Below are positions 41,670 through 51,617 of a stretch of DNA of 64,000 nt, in pieces. Position 1 is the stretch's first letter. Each line of letters opens with the position of its first letter. This DNA comes from Leptospira venezuelensis (GTDB lineage Bacteria; Spirochaetota; Leptospiria; Leptospirales; Leptospiraceae). The notes under the pieces are model-generated. The model made no database searches and was not told the origin of the DNA. It worked only from the letters and a program-made list of their open reading frames with translations. The translations under genes were made by a program, and so were the position numbers. The stretch is from NCBI RefSeq assembly GCF_002150035.1, contig NZ_NETS01000010.1, positions 1,821,624-1,885,623 of the forward strand, written 5' to 3'.

Positions 41670-42305
41670 TTATTTATAGTCCGGTCCAAAACTTAAGTCT
41701 CTGATAAGTATTTGGTCTCGGGCTTCAAGAACCTGGCCATTCATGGACAGGTTCTTACAGTCTCTGTCTCCTGGTGGAGGAGGTGGACCATGATGATGAG
41801 GAGGAAAGTCCCTTCTCTCTTTCAGTCTATTTAATCTTTCTTTATGTAGTTGGTTCAGTTTTTGTTTTTGTTCCGGATTCAGGATGGATTCGAATTCCAA
41901 TCTTCCTTGTATATGCAGAAATCTTAATTCTAGTTGTATATCGCTGATCTCTTTAAGTTTTGATTTTACTGCGACCAGATCTACTTTTGGTGATTCTAAT
42001 AGTTTGCGTAAGGACTCATGAAGAGCAGGCAGCTTTTCTCCCATGCTTCGGCTGATGATCAGTCTTTTATCCTTTGCAATTTTTGCTTTTTCGATCTGCT
42101 CAGGAGTTAAGGAAAGTTCCTTGGAGAATCGTTCAAAATTTTTATCTTCTCTTTCTTTTGGTCCTGGACCTCCTCCTGGAATAAAGAAGTCGAATGGTTC
42201 CGGGCCGAATGGCGGCGGTGGAGGAGGGGGCTCTGCAAATAAAGTGTTCCCTGATCCTAAGATCAAATAAATAAGAACGAGTAATTTAAATTTTTTAAAA
42301 TCCAA
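41670..42305 (-). CDS. Exported CpxP/Spy-like protein
   Basis: A signal peptide (LLVLIYLILGSGNTLFA, cleavage near FA-EP) is followed by a Pro/Gly-rich stretch (PPPPPPFGPEPF) and a helical core with two LTxxQ-like units (ELSLTPEQIEKAKIAKD and ILNPEQKQKLNQLHKERL), the pattern of Spy/CpxP periplasmic chaperones and heavy-metal sensors. A His/Pro cluster follows (FPPHHHGPPPPPGDRDC), which could bind metal. Being two bases ahead of an ECF sigma gene, it is probably a sensor or modulator of that sigma/anti-sigma pair. Confidence 0.8.
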   Translation of the reverse strand: MDFKKFKLLVLIYLILGSGNTLFAEPPPPPPPFGPEPFDFFIPGGGPGPKEREDKNFERFSKELSLTPEQIEKAKIAKDKRLIISRSMGEKLPALHESLRKLLESPKVDLVAVKSKLKEISDIQLELRFLHIQGRLEFESILNPEQKQKLNQLHKERLNRLKERRDFPPHHHGPPPPPGDRDCKNLSMNGQVLEARDQILIRDLSFGPDYK

Positions 42306-42336
42306 GTGATCACCTACTATTTCTGACGAATTATTT

Positions 42337-43074
42337 TTATTGTGTGGTACTAGTATTAGAAGAACTTCCTGAAGAAACCGTACTACTTGTACAATTCACT
42401 TCTCCTTTTATACTTACAGAAGGACCCGAAACATTCTGCGTATTATAGCAGGTCGCTCCATCCTGGGTATAACACATACTGGTAGAAGTCGCGGATGTAC
42501 AATTGATATTATCAACAGTATAACATTGGGTGAGAGAAAGAGCTACACTTCCGCTTGAGACTGCAGTGCCCACCAAATCCAAATCCAGTGTGAGATATGA
42601 AAGCGCCTGAGAACTGGAAACACTTGTATCAACAGGTACACCACTTCCTCCCCAATAAATTTTACCGTAATTAGAAACAACTGCAGTGGTCCCTATCCCA
42701 CCCGAATAAGAAAAACCTTGAGTAGAATCGATCGAGCCTTGGTTTTGAGTGGCATCGTATAAAAACTTGAGGTAGAGATATTCTCCGGTTTTAAAGTATA
42801 ATCTTGTGATCACCGTATAAAGGTTCGTCGTGCTCGTACTTGTTGTAGTCGTAGTAGTGGTACTTGTGCTGGACGAACTGTAAGGAGTCGCAGTCCCACA
42901 ACTCGCGGTTTTATCCATGTCTAATTCTCCATCAATATTGAATGCAACACCGTCCCCAAAAACGGTTAAACTTATTTTATCTGCGTCTCGATTCTCGCAG
43001 GATAAAAAGCAAAATATGAAAAACGCTAGATAGGTTTGTGGATTTCGAAAATTGGACCGGATGAATGGATTCAA
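42337..43074 (-). CDS. Ser/Thr-rich lipoprotein, 245 aa
   Basis: The N-terminal hydrophobic segment ends in FFIFCFLSCENRD, a lipobox with acylated Cys27 or so. The mature part has a low-complexity Ser/Thr run (about residues 66-85) and several Cys in pairs (ASCGTAT, LTQCYTVDNINCTS, SMCYTQDGATCYNT), so disulfides are likely. The end is again Ser/Thr-rich. No family is recognised. It is 31 bases upstream of the CpxP/Spy-like gene on the same strand and may be the first gene of the sigma operon. Confidence 0.75.
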   Translation of the reverse strand: MNPFIRSNFRNPQTYLAFFIFCFLSCENRDADKISLTVFGDGVAFNIDGELDMDKTASCGTATPYSSSSTSTTTTTTTSTSTTNLYTVITRLYFKTGEYLYLKFLYDATQNQGSIDSTQGFSYSGGIGTTAVVSNYGKIYWGGSGVPVDTSVSSSQALSYLTLDLDLVGTAVSSGSVALSLTQCYTVDNINCTSATSTSMCYTQDGATCYNTQNVSGPSVSIKGEVNCTSSTVSSGSSSNTSTTQ

Positions 43075-43231
43075 AATAAGATTCCCAGATTCTCTTTGTA
43101 TACATAAGTAAACCCGGACGAGGAAAAACGTTCCCTGATTCTTGCTAAAAATTTATATTTATCAGATCGACTCGAGTATGATAGGTCCTTGTTTTTCCCT
43201 TGATCCATAAGGGCTAAGAAAATATAAAAGA

Positions 43232-44071
43232 ATGGTGTTTAGAATATTCGGACTTCTATTTTCTTTCCTGATCTTTTCTTCCACATTCGCAGAAGGTATT
43301 TCAGATTCTCGCCTGGATGAGATCCAGAAAAGGGGAGAATTAAGAGTCACAGGAAATCGCAACTTCGATCCATTTTATATTTCAGATCCAAAGGACGGTT
43401 TTCCGGGATTTGATGCAGAGCTTGGAAAAAAATATGCAGAATTTTTAGGTGTTAAATACACATTCACGAATCGTCCTGAATTCGAGGATTATGCAGAAGC
43501 GATCAAAAGTGGAGAAGCGGATATTGCATTTTCTGGTTTAAGCTCTACATTAGAAAGATCTAAAAAAGGAAGTTTTAGCTCTCCTTATTTAGTTTCTTCT
43601 ACGGGTGCATTGGTAAATAAGAATGCACTTCCTCCTCCTCCAGAAGGAAATATCATCTCGACGGTATATTTCAGAAGTGTAAAGGATCTGGAAAGCGTAA
43701 GCGGGCTTAGCTTTTCGGTCAGAGCATTTTCCGCCAGCCATGAATATCTTTTAAGTATTTTTCCGAATTCCAGAATATTCACTTATGGTTCTATGGAAAG
43801 CGCTTGGAATTCCGTGAAAGAAGGTCAGGCAAATTGTTTTGTAGGAGATTCTCTTTATATCAAAGGTTTACTTCTTAAACAGAGAAGTATTTTATCCAAT
43901 TTTAGAGCACTCATAGAACCAGTTCAGGAAAATCATGTGAGTGCTTTACTTCCAAAGGGTGATATCTACTTCTCCCGTAATTTTGAATTTTTTCTGTCGG
44001 AGCTCAAACGAACCGGAGAATTAAAAAGTTTAGAGGATAAGTATTTTAACAGAAGTGATTGGGTGAAATAA
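43232..44071 (+). CDS. Orphan family-3 solute-binding protein
   Basis: A signal peptide (MVFRIFGLLFSFLIFSSTFA) leads to a periplasmic binding domain: LDEIQKRGELRVTGNRNFDP, FPGFDAELGKKYAEFLGV, AIKSGEADIAFSGLSSTLER and the late VSALLPKGDIYFSRNFEFFL. The fold is that of amino-acid ABC binding proteins or the sensor domain of lytic transglycosylase F. At 279 residues it is only the binding part, and no permease or ATPase gene is near. It may pair with a remote transporter or act as a sensor. The divergent neighbour is the lipoprotein of the sigma operon. Confidence 0.85.
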   Translation: MVFRIFGLLFSFLIFSSTFAEGISDSRLDEIQKRGELRVTGNRNFDPFYISDPKDGFPGFDAELGKKYAEFLGVKYTFTNRPEFEDYAEAIKSGEADIAFSGLSSTLERSKKGSFSSPYLVSSTGALVNKNALPPPPEGNIISTVYFRSVKDLESVSGLSFSVRAFSASHEYLLSIFPNSRIFTYGSMESAWNSVKEGQANCFVGDSLYIKGLLLKQRSILSNFRALIEPVQENHVSALLPKGDIYFSRNFEFFLSELKRTGELKSLEDKYFNRSDWVK

Positions 44072-44087
44072 AAACAGTCTAATTCGT

Positions 44088-44954
44088 ATGGCAACTTTGA
44101 CAAAAAGAAAGGCCCAAAATTCTCCCGGACAGATCTATGTAGATTCCAGTTGTATCGATTGCGAAACCTGCAGGATCTTAGCATCTGATATTTTTGGAGA
44201 AGACCAAACCGGTTCCTTTGTTAAAAAGCAACCTGAATCGGAATCCGAAAAATTCCAAGCCTTACAAGCATTAGTTGCTTGTCCAACAGCTTCTATAGGA
44301 ACTGAAGATCGTATCGATCTAACCGAAGCAAAATTATCTTTTCCAAAACAGATCCAAGATGAAGTTTATCATTGTGGTTTTCATTCTAAGGATTCATTCG
44401 GCGCCTTCTCCTATTTAATTGTTAGGAAAGAAGGTAACGTACTTGTAGATTCTCCCCGATATATTCCATCTCTTTCCAAAAAAATAAAAAACCTGGGCGG
44501 GATCAAATATCATTTTCTAACTCATAGAGATGATGTGGCTGATCACGAAAAATTTCATAATGACTTTGGAACTCAGAGAATTATCCACGAAGGAGATTTA
44601 TCTGCAGTTCCAAACGCAGAGATAGTGATCGAGGGAAAAGAGCCATTTTCACTCAGCGAGGATCTATTGATCATACCTGGGCCTGGTCATACAAGAGGAC
44701 ATTCTACTCTATTATATAAACATAAATTCCTATTTTCTGGGGACCATTTAGCTTACGATCCTAAGAAAGAAAGGCTGATCGCTTTTAGAGGTGCTTGTTG
44801 GTATTCTTGGGAAGAACAAACCAAGTCCATGCATGACTTGGAAAATTATGATTTCGAGTGGCTTCTTCCAGGCCACGGGCACCCCACTCATACGGATCGG
44901 AAGCGTATGAGTGAGATGCTTAGGTCCTGCGTTCTATGGATGCAAAAACGTTAG
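44088..44954 (+). CDS. Ferredoxin / metallo-beta-lactamase fusion protein
   Basis: Residues 15-70 form a single-cluster ferredoxin: CIDCETC (C22, C25, C28) and a distant C65 in VACPTASIG, the pattern of a [4Fe-4S] domain. Residues about 95-288 are a metallo-beta-lactamase domain with the variant zinc motif LTHRDDVADHEKFH instead of HxHxDH, GPGHTRGHSTLLY, FLFSGDHLAYDP and WLLPGHGHPT. This fused family is known in plants and bacteria; its reaction is not established to my knowledge. The stop codon overlaps that of the convergent transglycosylase gene. Confidence 0.88.
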   Translation: MATLTKRKAQNSPGQIYVDSSCIDCETCRILASDIFGEDQTGSFVKKQPESESEKFQALQALVACPTASIGTEDRIDLTEAKLSFPKQIQDEVYHCGFHSKDSFGAFSYLIVRKEGNVLVDSPRYIPSLSKKIKNLGGIKYHFLTHRDDVADHEKFHNDFGTQRIIHEGDLSAVPNAEIVIEGKEPFSLSEDLLIIPGPGHTRGHSTLLYKHKFLFSGDHLAYDPKKERLIAFRGACWYSWEEQTKSMHDLENYDFEWLLPGHGHPTHTDRKRMSEMLRSCVLWMQKR

Positions 44955-45580
44955 AATGATTCCCTGCTTCCTAAATATTCTTCCTGGCCTGAGAATACGC
45001 TCTCAGCGTAGGCAGGAACTCCTCCCCATTTTTTAACTGCTCCTGGTCCTGCGTTATAAGCAAGAAGGGCAATGCGGATATTTCCTTCATGGGTTTCCAA
45101 CAAATGGTTTAGATAAGAGACACCAAGATGGATATTTGTTTCCGGTTCTAGTAGGTCTTGCTTCTTAAGATGTTTTCCTTCCCAAGATGCGATCCAAGAT
45201 CCTGTCCCAGGCATGATCTGCATGAGTCCGAGAGCATTTTTCTTGGATCTTGCTTTTCTGTAGAATTCAGACTCCGTTTTGATGATTCCGAGAAGTAACC
45301 CTGCTTTCTCACCTTTTTGGCAATAAACTCCGCAGGCGCTATTATTGATCCTCTCTGATTCCTTTTCTACGGTTAAGGATAGAAGCTCCAGCTCAGATTC
45401 AGTAAGGCTTGGTCTCTCAGAACGGATGTATTCTTTAATTTGGGCGGATTCAGGCAGGGAGTTCCTACCAGTTGCGCTCTTTCCAATCAGGGAGCCTGCG
45501 ATTGGGGCTACTAGGGATTGGTAGAGTAATGGTAACGAGGCGATAAATATGTATCTTTTTCGGATTTTAGGCTGGAGCAT
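44951..45580 (-). CDS. Lytic transglycosylase (SLT domain)
   Basis: I choose the ATG at 45580, which has GGGAGG nine bases upstream and gives a good signal segment (YIFIASLPLLYQSLVAPIAG); a longer frame extends to 45661. The 209-residue enzyme carries the Slt motifs LLGIIKTESEFYRKA (catalytic E103), ALGLMQIMPGTGSWIA, ETNIHLGVSYLNHLLETHEG and ALLAYNAGPGAVKKWGG. It cleaves peptidoglycan glycan strands to 1,6-anhydro ends in the periplasm. Two Cys (ACGVYC) lie before the domain. An inverted repeat sits just upstream of the start. Confidence 0.9.
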   Translation of the reverse strand: MLQPKIRKRYIFIASLPLLYQSLVAPIAGSLIGKSATGRNSLPESAQIKEYIRSERPSLTESELELLSLTVEKESERINNSACGVYCQKGEKAGLLLGIIKTESEFYRKARSKKNALGLMQIMPGTGSWIASWEGKHLKKQDLLEPETNIHLGVSYLNHLLETHEGNIRIALLAYNAGPGAVKKWGGVPAYAESVFSGQEEYLGSRESF

Positions 45581-45597
45581 TCTCCTTGCCTCCCTTA

Positions 45598-45612
45598 TGG
45601 TGCATTGCACCA
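45598..45612. promoter_or_regulatory. Inverted repeat TGGTGCA-T-TGCACCA upstream of the transglycosylase
   Basis: A perfect 7-bp inverted repeat around a single T lies 17 bases before the chosen transglycosylase ATG at 45580. A third GGTGCAC stands 21 bases further at 45633-45639. The spaced copies fit a repressor or activator site overlapping the 5' end of the gene. It overlaps an alternative ATG at 45613. Confidence 0.35.
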
Positions 45613-45661
45613 TATATGACCAGTCTTTTTGCGGTGCACTATGGGCCAAGTAAAAAAACAT

Positions 45662-46296
45662 CCGATTTTTGGGGTTTGGGAAAAAAACTCGGATTTTTGG
45701 GGCGAATCTAGCCCTAAAGAAATCGAAAAGGGATTAATAGAGAAGCATCGGAAACAATTTTTATTTTGGAGTTATTTCCGAAATGATCGCACTCATTCTT
45801 TCACTCTAGTTTTTACTCTTCCACATATCTATATTTGAGTTACTTGCGAGACCTTCTCAAGATGAATGGGTTGGAAATAAATTTCAATGCGAAAAATAAA
45901 TCTTTCGATATAAAGAAATTCCAAAATATAGATCAGAACATTTAGGAGGAGTTTGGAAATAAATTTACTAATCTTAAATGAGTATTTTTATTTGCGTTCG
46001 CTTCTCAAAACGATTCTCAGACTGAAATAAATATAACATTCGATTTATTTAATATAATTTTCGAAAAATAAAATATTTGGTGCAAATTTTCGTAACTGCT
46101 TCGTCATAATATTTAAAACCGGGAGATTTGTTGCACAGACAAATCTGAATAAAAAAAAAGAAGAACCTCCCTCGCGATGATCGATCCCGCGATAGAGAAA
46201 ATTTAAAGATACATTACAAAAAGCTAAATCCGTTTTCGCTACGTTCGATTTTTAAAAACAAAAAACCTGAAATCGAATATTTTCTGGGGAAAAATA
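45662..46296. other. Gene-poor A+T-rich interval
   Basis: This 635-base interval separates the divergent transglycosylase and matrixin genes. I see no convincing gene in it: a 69-codon reading frame on the plus strand (45629-45838) has no known motif or good ribosome binding site. The middle is very A+T-rich. A hairpin with a perfect 8-bp stem (AGATTTGT at 46124-46131, ACAAATCT at 46139-46146) is followed by an A-run. Promoters for both flanking genes should be here, but no clear consensus pair stands out. Confidence 0.5.
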
Positions 46297-47028
46297 ATGA
46301 GGGTATCTTTAGCTCTGTCCGTACTATACATTATTGTATTTTCACAATGTACTCAAATGGGAGAACCTTCTAGCGATCTCACTTGGGAGGAAAAACAACT
46401 TCTCTGGATATCATATGGAGAAGAAATGAAAGGCGGACTACAACTTACAAAAGCGGCCGCTCAGAAATGGGGCCTAGGCATTGATGTCTATCCTGCTAAA
46501 ACCAGAGTGGATAGAATGAGAAACACAATCGCGTTTACTGAATCCGGTAAATGTCATGTGGAAGGAATTTCTCAAAAGAATGCAAAAGATTGCCAATTAT
46601 TCTCTTCCAATCCATTTTATCTAGCGGCTTGTTCTATCAACGCAACTTCAAAAATTGAAAATAGTGTAATTTTTATTTTTAAGGACAGGATAAAAGCAAC
46701 TGCAGATGCGATGAGGATGGAAGGAAGCACCATCGATGTAAAAGAATATATAATAGCAACCGTTGCACACGAAGTAGGGCATTGTCTTGGATTACAACAT
46801 TCTCAAGATCCTAAAGATCTGATGTTCCCTATGTTAACTGGAAGTGTATTTGAACCTAGCAGAACTGAAATGCATGCTGCACAAGCATTGTATGATACTT
46901 CTTTGCCGCCAGGTTCCATAGACGATTCGAACCTTTATACAAAACAATCTGATTTTACTTACTTAAAACAATATACCGTGCCTTCATTTGCGGTATTCGG
47001 AAATATAAATATGGAAGAGGAAGACTGA
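46297..47028 (+). CDS. Matrixin-type zinc metalloprotease lipoprotein
   Basis: The signal segment ends in IVFSQC (lipobox, Cys18), so the protein is probably a lipoprotein. The zinc motif HEVGHCLGLQH (H158, E159, H162, H168) is of the HExxHxxGxxH matrixin/metzincin type, and LMFPMLTGS about eight residues later supplies the Met-turn. Upstream, YPAKTRVDRMRNTIAFTES resembles the region before the site in matrixins. The 243-residue size is minimal for a catalytic domain plus a short tail. It may degrade host or environmental proteins, or process surface proteins; the target is not known. Confidence 0.85.
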   Translation: MRVSLALSVLYIIVFSQCTQMGEPSSDLTWEEKQLLWISYGEEMKGGLQLTKAAAQKWGLGIDVYPAKTRVDRMRNTIAFTESGKCHVEGISQKNAKDCQLFSSNPFYLAACSINATSKIENSVIFIFKDRIKATADAMRMEGSTIDVKEYIIATVAHEVGHCLGLQHSQDPKDLMFPMLTGSVFEPSRTEMHAAQALYDTSLPPGSIDDSNLYTKQSDFTYLKQYTVPSFAVFGNINMEEED

Positions 47029-47062
47029 TAACCCCAGAACGGTAAAAACCGGTCAGTCTTCC
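47019..47062 (+). other. Long hairpin at the matrixin stop codon
   Basis: A perfect 10-bp inverted repeat (GGAAGACTGA at 47019-47028 and TCAGTCTTCC at 47053-47062) encloses an inner ACGGT-AAAA-ACCGGT-like hairpin. The left arm contains the stop codon of the protease gene. It stands 21 bases before a separate T-tailed terminator, so it may protect the 3' end or serve as a second stop for transcription. Confidence 0.5.
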
Positions 47063-47090
47063 TATGGTGCGAATCGAAGATTGCCGGGGA

Positions 47091-48580
<1,490 letters not shown>

Positions 48581-48584
<4 letters not shown>

Positions 48585-49060
48585 TTTTTGCCCAACGCCT
48601 TGATATCGCCTAGTATCTCATCAACGTGACCTTTCACGCTTACTTTCGGATAAACTTTCAAAATTTTCAGATCTGTTCCAATTAGGAAGGTGGTTCTGAG
48701 AATCCCCATAAATTCTCTTCCCATAAACTTTTTCAACTGCCAGACTCCGTAAGCCTCGCAGATGCTTCCATCCTCGTCGGAGAGAAGAGTAAAATTGAGT
48801 TCTTGTTTTTCTATAAATTTCTGGTGGGACTTAACTGAGTCTTTGGATACGCCTACTACGTTATAGCCTTCCTTTTTCAGTCTCGCAAAATTATCTCTAA
48901 AATCACAGGCCTCAGTGGTGCAACCTGGGGTTTGGTCCTTAGGATAAAAATATAATACCAAACCTTTTTTCCCGGCCAAATCCTTAAGAGAGACCTTTTC
49001 CCCGTCTTGGTTCAGGGTCGTAAAACTTGGGGCTTTGGTCCCCGCTTTTAAAGTACTCAT
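48581..49060 (-). CDS. bcp: Thioredoxin-dependent peroxiredoxin Bcp
   Basis: The 159-residue 2-Cys-type peroxiredoxin reduces hydroperoxides using thioredoxin. The active site is YPKDQTPGCTTEACDFRDNF with peroxidatic C47 and the resolving C52 five residues on, as in the alpha-Bcp class. GKKGLVLYFYP and VSKDSVKSHQKF are also typical. It starts near 49060 with about 120 bases to the divergent plus-strand gene, and is followed directly by pepA. Confidence 0.95.
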
Positions 49061-49182
49061 ACAAAGACAAATGATGGGGAACTCGGCTTCTATACAAGAT
49101 TTTTTGTTTTGTTTCCGATTTCGGGAGGGAAGAAGGTGCTAAAAAGCCTTGCGAAATCTAAAAACCTGACGATATTAAAAGT

Positions 49183-49557
49183 ATGGATCCTAAAGAAAGA
49201 ATGGAGCTGATCCGTCAGGGAAATCAGGCGTTCAATGAAGGTGATATTCGAAAGGCCAGGGAATGTTTTCTGAAAACGGAATACAAGGACGGGCTCATTC
49301 GTTTAGGAGACCATTTCATGTTCGAGAAAAAACTTCCGATCCTTGCTTACGGTTATTATAAAAAAGCGGGTTATCAGAGAAGGATAGACGAAATTTTCCA
49401 AAGAATGTTATGGGCCCTCTCTCAATGGATCGGACCCGATAAGTTCAAAAATCCAGAACCTGAAAGAAAGGCTCCGGATCCGGAAGATTTTGTTGTACAT
49501 CCAATCTTAAGACAAACTGCATTGGATATACTCAAGAAAAACGGAATGTCTATCTAG
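49183..49557 (+). CDS. Small TPR-like unknown protein, 124 aa
   Basis: Residues 7-60 look like one or two helical repeats of TPR type (GNQAFNEGDIRKARECFLKT and DHFMFEKKLPILAYGYYKKA). The rest includes RIDEIFQRMLWALSQWIGPD and a Pro/Glu-rich linker, then VHPILRQTALDILKKNG. No signal peptide or catalytic motif is seen, and I do not know the family. The stop shares bases with the stop of the convergent VOC gene (CTAG). It diverges from bcp. Confidence 0.75.
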   Translation: MDPKERMELIRQGNQAFNEGDIRKARECFLKTEYKDGLIRLGDHFMFEKKLPILAYGYYKKAGYQRRIDEIFQRMLWALSQWIGPDKFKNPEPERKAPDPEDFVVHPILRQTALDILKKNGMSI

Positions 49558-49937
49558 ACATTTACCGGCGCTGTATATCTCACAAAATCAATTCCGATCC
49601 CATTCGGATCAGAGATTGCGAAATGTCTATCTCCCCATTCTTCTTCCTTTAGATCCAAAAGGATCAACACGTTTTTCTTTTTCAGCTCAGAATACAGAGT
49701 ATCCACGTCTTCGGTTTCAATTGTGAGATACATCCCAAATCCTGAATATTCCTTTTGAAACGCAGGGTTCTGACTTGGAAGATCCGGAAGTAAAAATGAA
49801 ATTTCATGTTTTCCATTCGGGGTAGAAAGAAGAATATACCAATCATTCTCGAATACGATTTGGAAGCCTAATTCCCCTATATAAAATTCCTTAGTCTCTT
49901 TCAGTTTGTTTGTGACTATTCCTGGGTTTAATTTCAT
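49554..49937 (-). CDS. VOC/glyoxalase-family protein
   Basis: The 127-residue protein has a single VOC fold: TNKLKETKEFYIGELGFQIV at the start, ENDWYILLSTPNGKHEISFL, GFGMYLTIETEDVDTLYSEL and FAISDPNGIGIDFVRY with the terminal Glu/Asp. Members include glyoxalases, dioxygenases and bleomycin-type binding proteins; the substrate cannot be told. AGGAGAAACTT precedes the ATG. It is 67 bases after the AraC regulator gene in the same direction. Confidence 0.85.
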   Translation of the reverse strand: MKLNPGIVTNKLKETKEFYIGELGFQIVFENDWYILLSTPNGKHEISFLLPDLPSQNPAFQKEYSGFGMYLTIETEDVDTLYSELKKKNVLILLDLKEEEWGDRHFAISDPNGIGIDFVRYTAPVNV

Positions 49938-50004
49938 AAGTTTCTCCTATGCATTAAATCTAACCCGAAGTAGAAGAATCGGATTGTAAAAATCGGACAA
50001 AATA

Positions 50005-50769
50005 TTAGCGGAATTTGCGTAAAGAAGAAGGAGTCAAACCAGTGAACTTCTTCCAGTCCTTGATAAAATGGGATTGGTCATAAAAACCTTCTCCTGTTTC
50101 TAACTGGCCATTTTCTTTCCAATTCTTGAGAGCAGTTTGGAATCTCAGTACTTTTGCAAATTCCTTAGGAGAAAGTCCTATGTTCTCTGAAAATAATCTT
50201 CTGAGATGTCTGGAAGAAATTTGAAAGCTCAATTTTTCCGTAGACTTTTGGAAGTCAGAATATAACTGGTGCAATGAATTTTGGACCCTTGGGTCAGTTT
50301 CCATAGACTTCTTCTTAAAAAGTTCTGAAAAATAAAGATCGCAAGTTTTAATTCGATTCAGGAAAGAATTAGAAATTCTTAATTTATCTTCTAACTCTTT
50401 TGCTTCCTGTGGAAATATTTCCGAAAAAGAATAAGTTTGAGCCTTGATTTCCCCTAAATCCATCTTAAAGAACCTGCGAATTCCGGACGGTAGAAATCGT
50501 ATTCCAAACCAACGATCTCCAGGTTGGATCGGGAAACTTTCCAAGGAAATAGGGGAGAGTGAAATTAAGATATTGTCTTGCGAGTTAACATTTAAGATGA
50601 GATCCACGCAGGCATCTGGAACTACTTGGTATTGGCTTGGAACAGATAATTTGGAACTGAATTCCCAATAATATGCAATACAAGAGATAAGTTCAGTGCA
50701 AGGTGCAATTTCAGAATACTGGATTCCTAAATTGAGCTGTAATGGACTGAAATCATTTCTGTATTCCAT
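50005..50769 (-). CDS. AraC-family transcriptional regulator
   Basis: The 254-residue protein has an N-terminal beta-rich sensing domain (NLGIQYSEIAPCTELISCIAYYWEF, split; VVPDACVDLILNVN and GIRFLPSGIRRFF) of the kind used by DUF6597-type regulators. The C-terminal two-helix-turn-helix domain contains ISSRHLRRLFSENIGLSPKE and GFYDQSHFIKDWKKFTGLTP. It begins 23 bases after the SDR gene stop and precedes the VOC gene, so it probably controls this small operon or a related detoxification response. Confidence 0.9.
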   Translation of the reverse strand: MEYRNDFSPLQLNLGIQYSEIAPCTELISCIAYYWEFSSKLSVPSQYQVVPDACVDLILNVNSQDNILISLSPISLESFPIQPGDRWFGIRFLPSGIRRFFKMDLGEIKAQTYSFSEIFPQEAKELEDKLRISNSFLNRIKTCDLYFSELFKKKSMETDPRVQNSLHQLYSDFQKSTEKLSFQISSRHLRRLFSENIGLSPKEFAKVLRFQTALKNWKENGQLETGEGFYDQSHFIKDWKKFTGLTPSSLRKFR

Positions 50770-50792
50770 CTTTTACTAAACCTAAGATAGGT

Positions 50793-51617
50793 TTAACTTC
50801 TTCCTTTAAAGTTTTCCATCGTATTATAAACTCCGAAAATTTTATCTGCAATCCAGTCGAAGACCGAAATCGGAAGTATTCCTTTGAGAGCATTAGAAAG
50901 ATAAATTGTCCAAGGCAAAAGTAACCTCGGTTTTCCTTTTTTCATCGCATTCCAGACTTTTGTCGTTACATATTTTGGAGAAAGTATCGGAGTGAACAAC
51001 ATCCCTTTTACTCCCTCAAACATTCCCGTTGAAATATAGGCAGGATTTACAGTCATTACCTTTACATGGCCAAAACCCGATTGGAGTAATTCCAATCTTA
51101 AGGAGTCGCTCCATCCAGTCTCTGCCCACTTGGAGGCACAATATACACTCATTTTTGGATTCGAGATCAGACCTGCCGCTGAAGAAATGTTTACGATCCT
51201 GAAATCTCTTGATTTGTCGGCTAACATTTTTGGCAGTAAAAATCTAGTCAAATACATTGGACCTAAAACGTTAACCGACATTGTTTTTTCAATATCGGAT
51301 TTAGGATCATGTTCCCAGAAATACTTTCCTCTTACGATACCTGCGTTGTTTATGATTATATCAATGCCGCCCAGTTCGGATTCGATCCTGGAAGATGCCT
51401 TTCGGATCTTTTCGAGATCGGAGACGTCTATAACTTCTGTAAGAATTTTTGTAGTATCCGATTTTAATTCCTTTGCGGTAAGACTCAGAGCTTCCGAATT
51501 TAGGTCCCAGAGAACTATTGCCGATGCCTTTTCTTGCACGGAAAGTTCGGCGTAAATTTTTCCCATTCCCATTGCAGCACCGGTGATCAATATTCTCTTT
51601 CCCTTTACGGTTTTCAT
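50793..51617 (-). CDS. Short-chain dehydrogenase/reductase
   Basis: The 274-residue NAD(P)-dependent oxidoreductase has GKRILITGAAMGMGKIYAEL (TGxxxGxG), IDIIINNAGIVRGKYF (NNAG), RIVNISSAAGLISNP with catalytic Ser, and YCASKWAETGWSDSLRLEL with the YxxxK pair. A hydrophobic C-terminal part (TIYLSNALKGILPISVFDWI) could anchor it to the membrane. Substrate unknown. It is the first gene of the probable SDR-AraC-VOC operon. Confidence 0.9.
   Translation of the reverse strand: MKTVKGKRILITGAAMGMGKIYAELSVQEKASAIVLWDLNSEALSLTAKELKSDTTKILTEVIDVSDLEKIRKASSRIESELGGIDIIINNAGIVRGKYFWEHDPKSDIEKTMSVNVLGPMYLTRFLLPKMLADKSRDFRIVNISSAAGLISNPKMSVYCASKWAETGWSDSLRLELLQSGFGHVKVMTVNPAYISTGMFEGVKGMLFTPILSPKYVTTKVWNAMKKGKPRLLLPWTIYLSNALKGILPISVFDWIADKIFGVYNTMENFKGRS

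Noticed and set aside
45629..45838. 69-codon plus-strand reading frame MRCTMGQVKKHPIFG...
   Set aside because: No recognisable motif, no good ribosome binding site, and it overlaps the 5' extension of the transglycosylase frame and the GGTGCA repeats.
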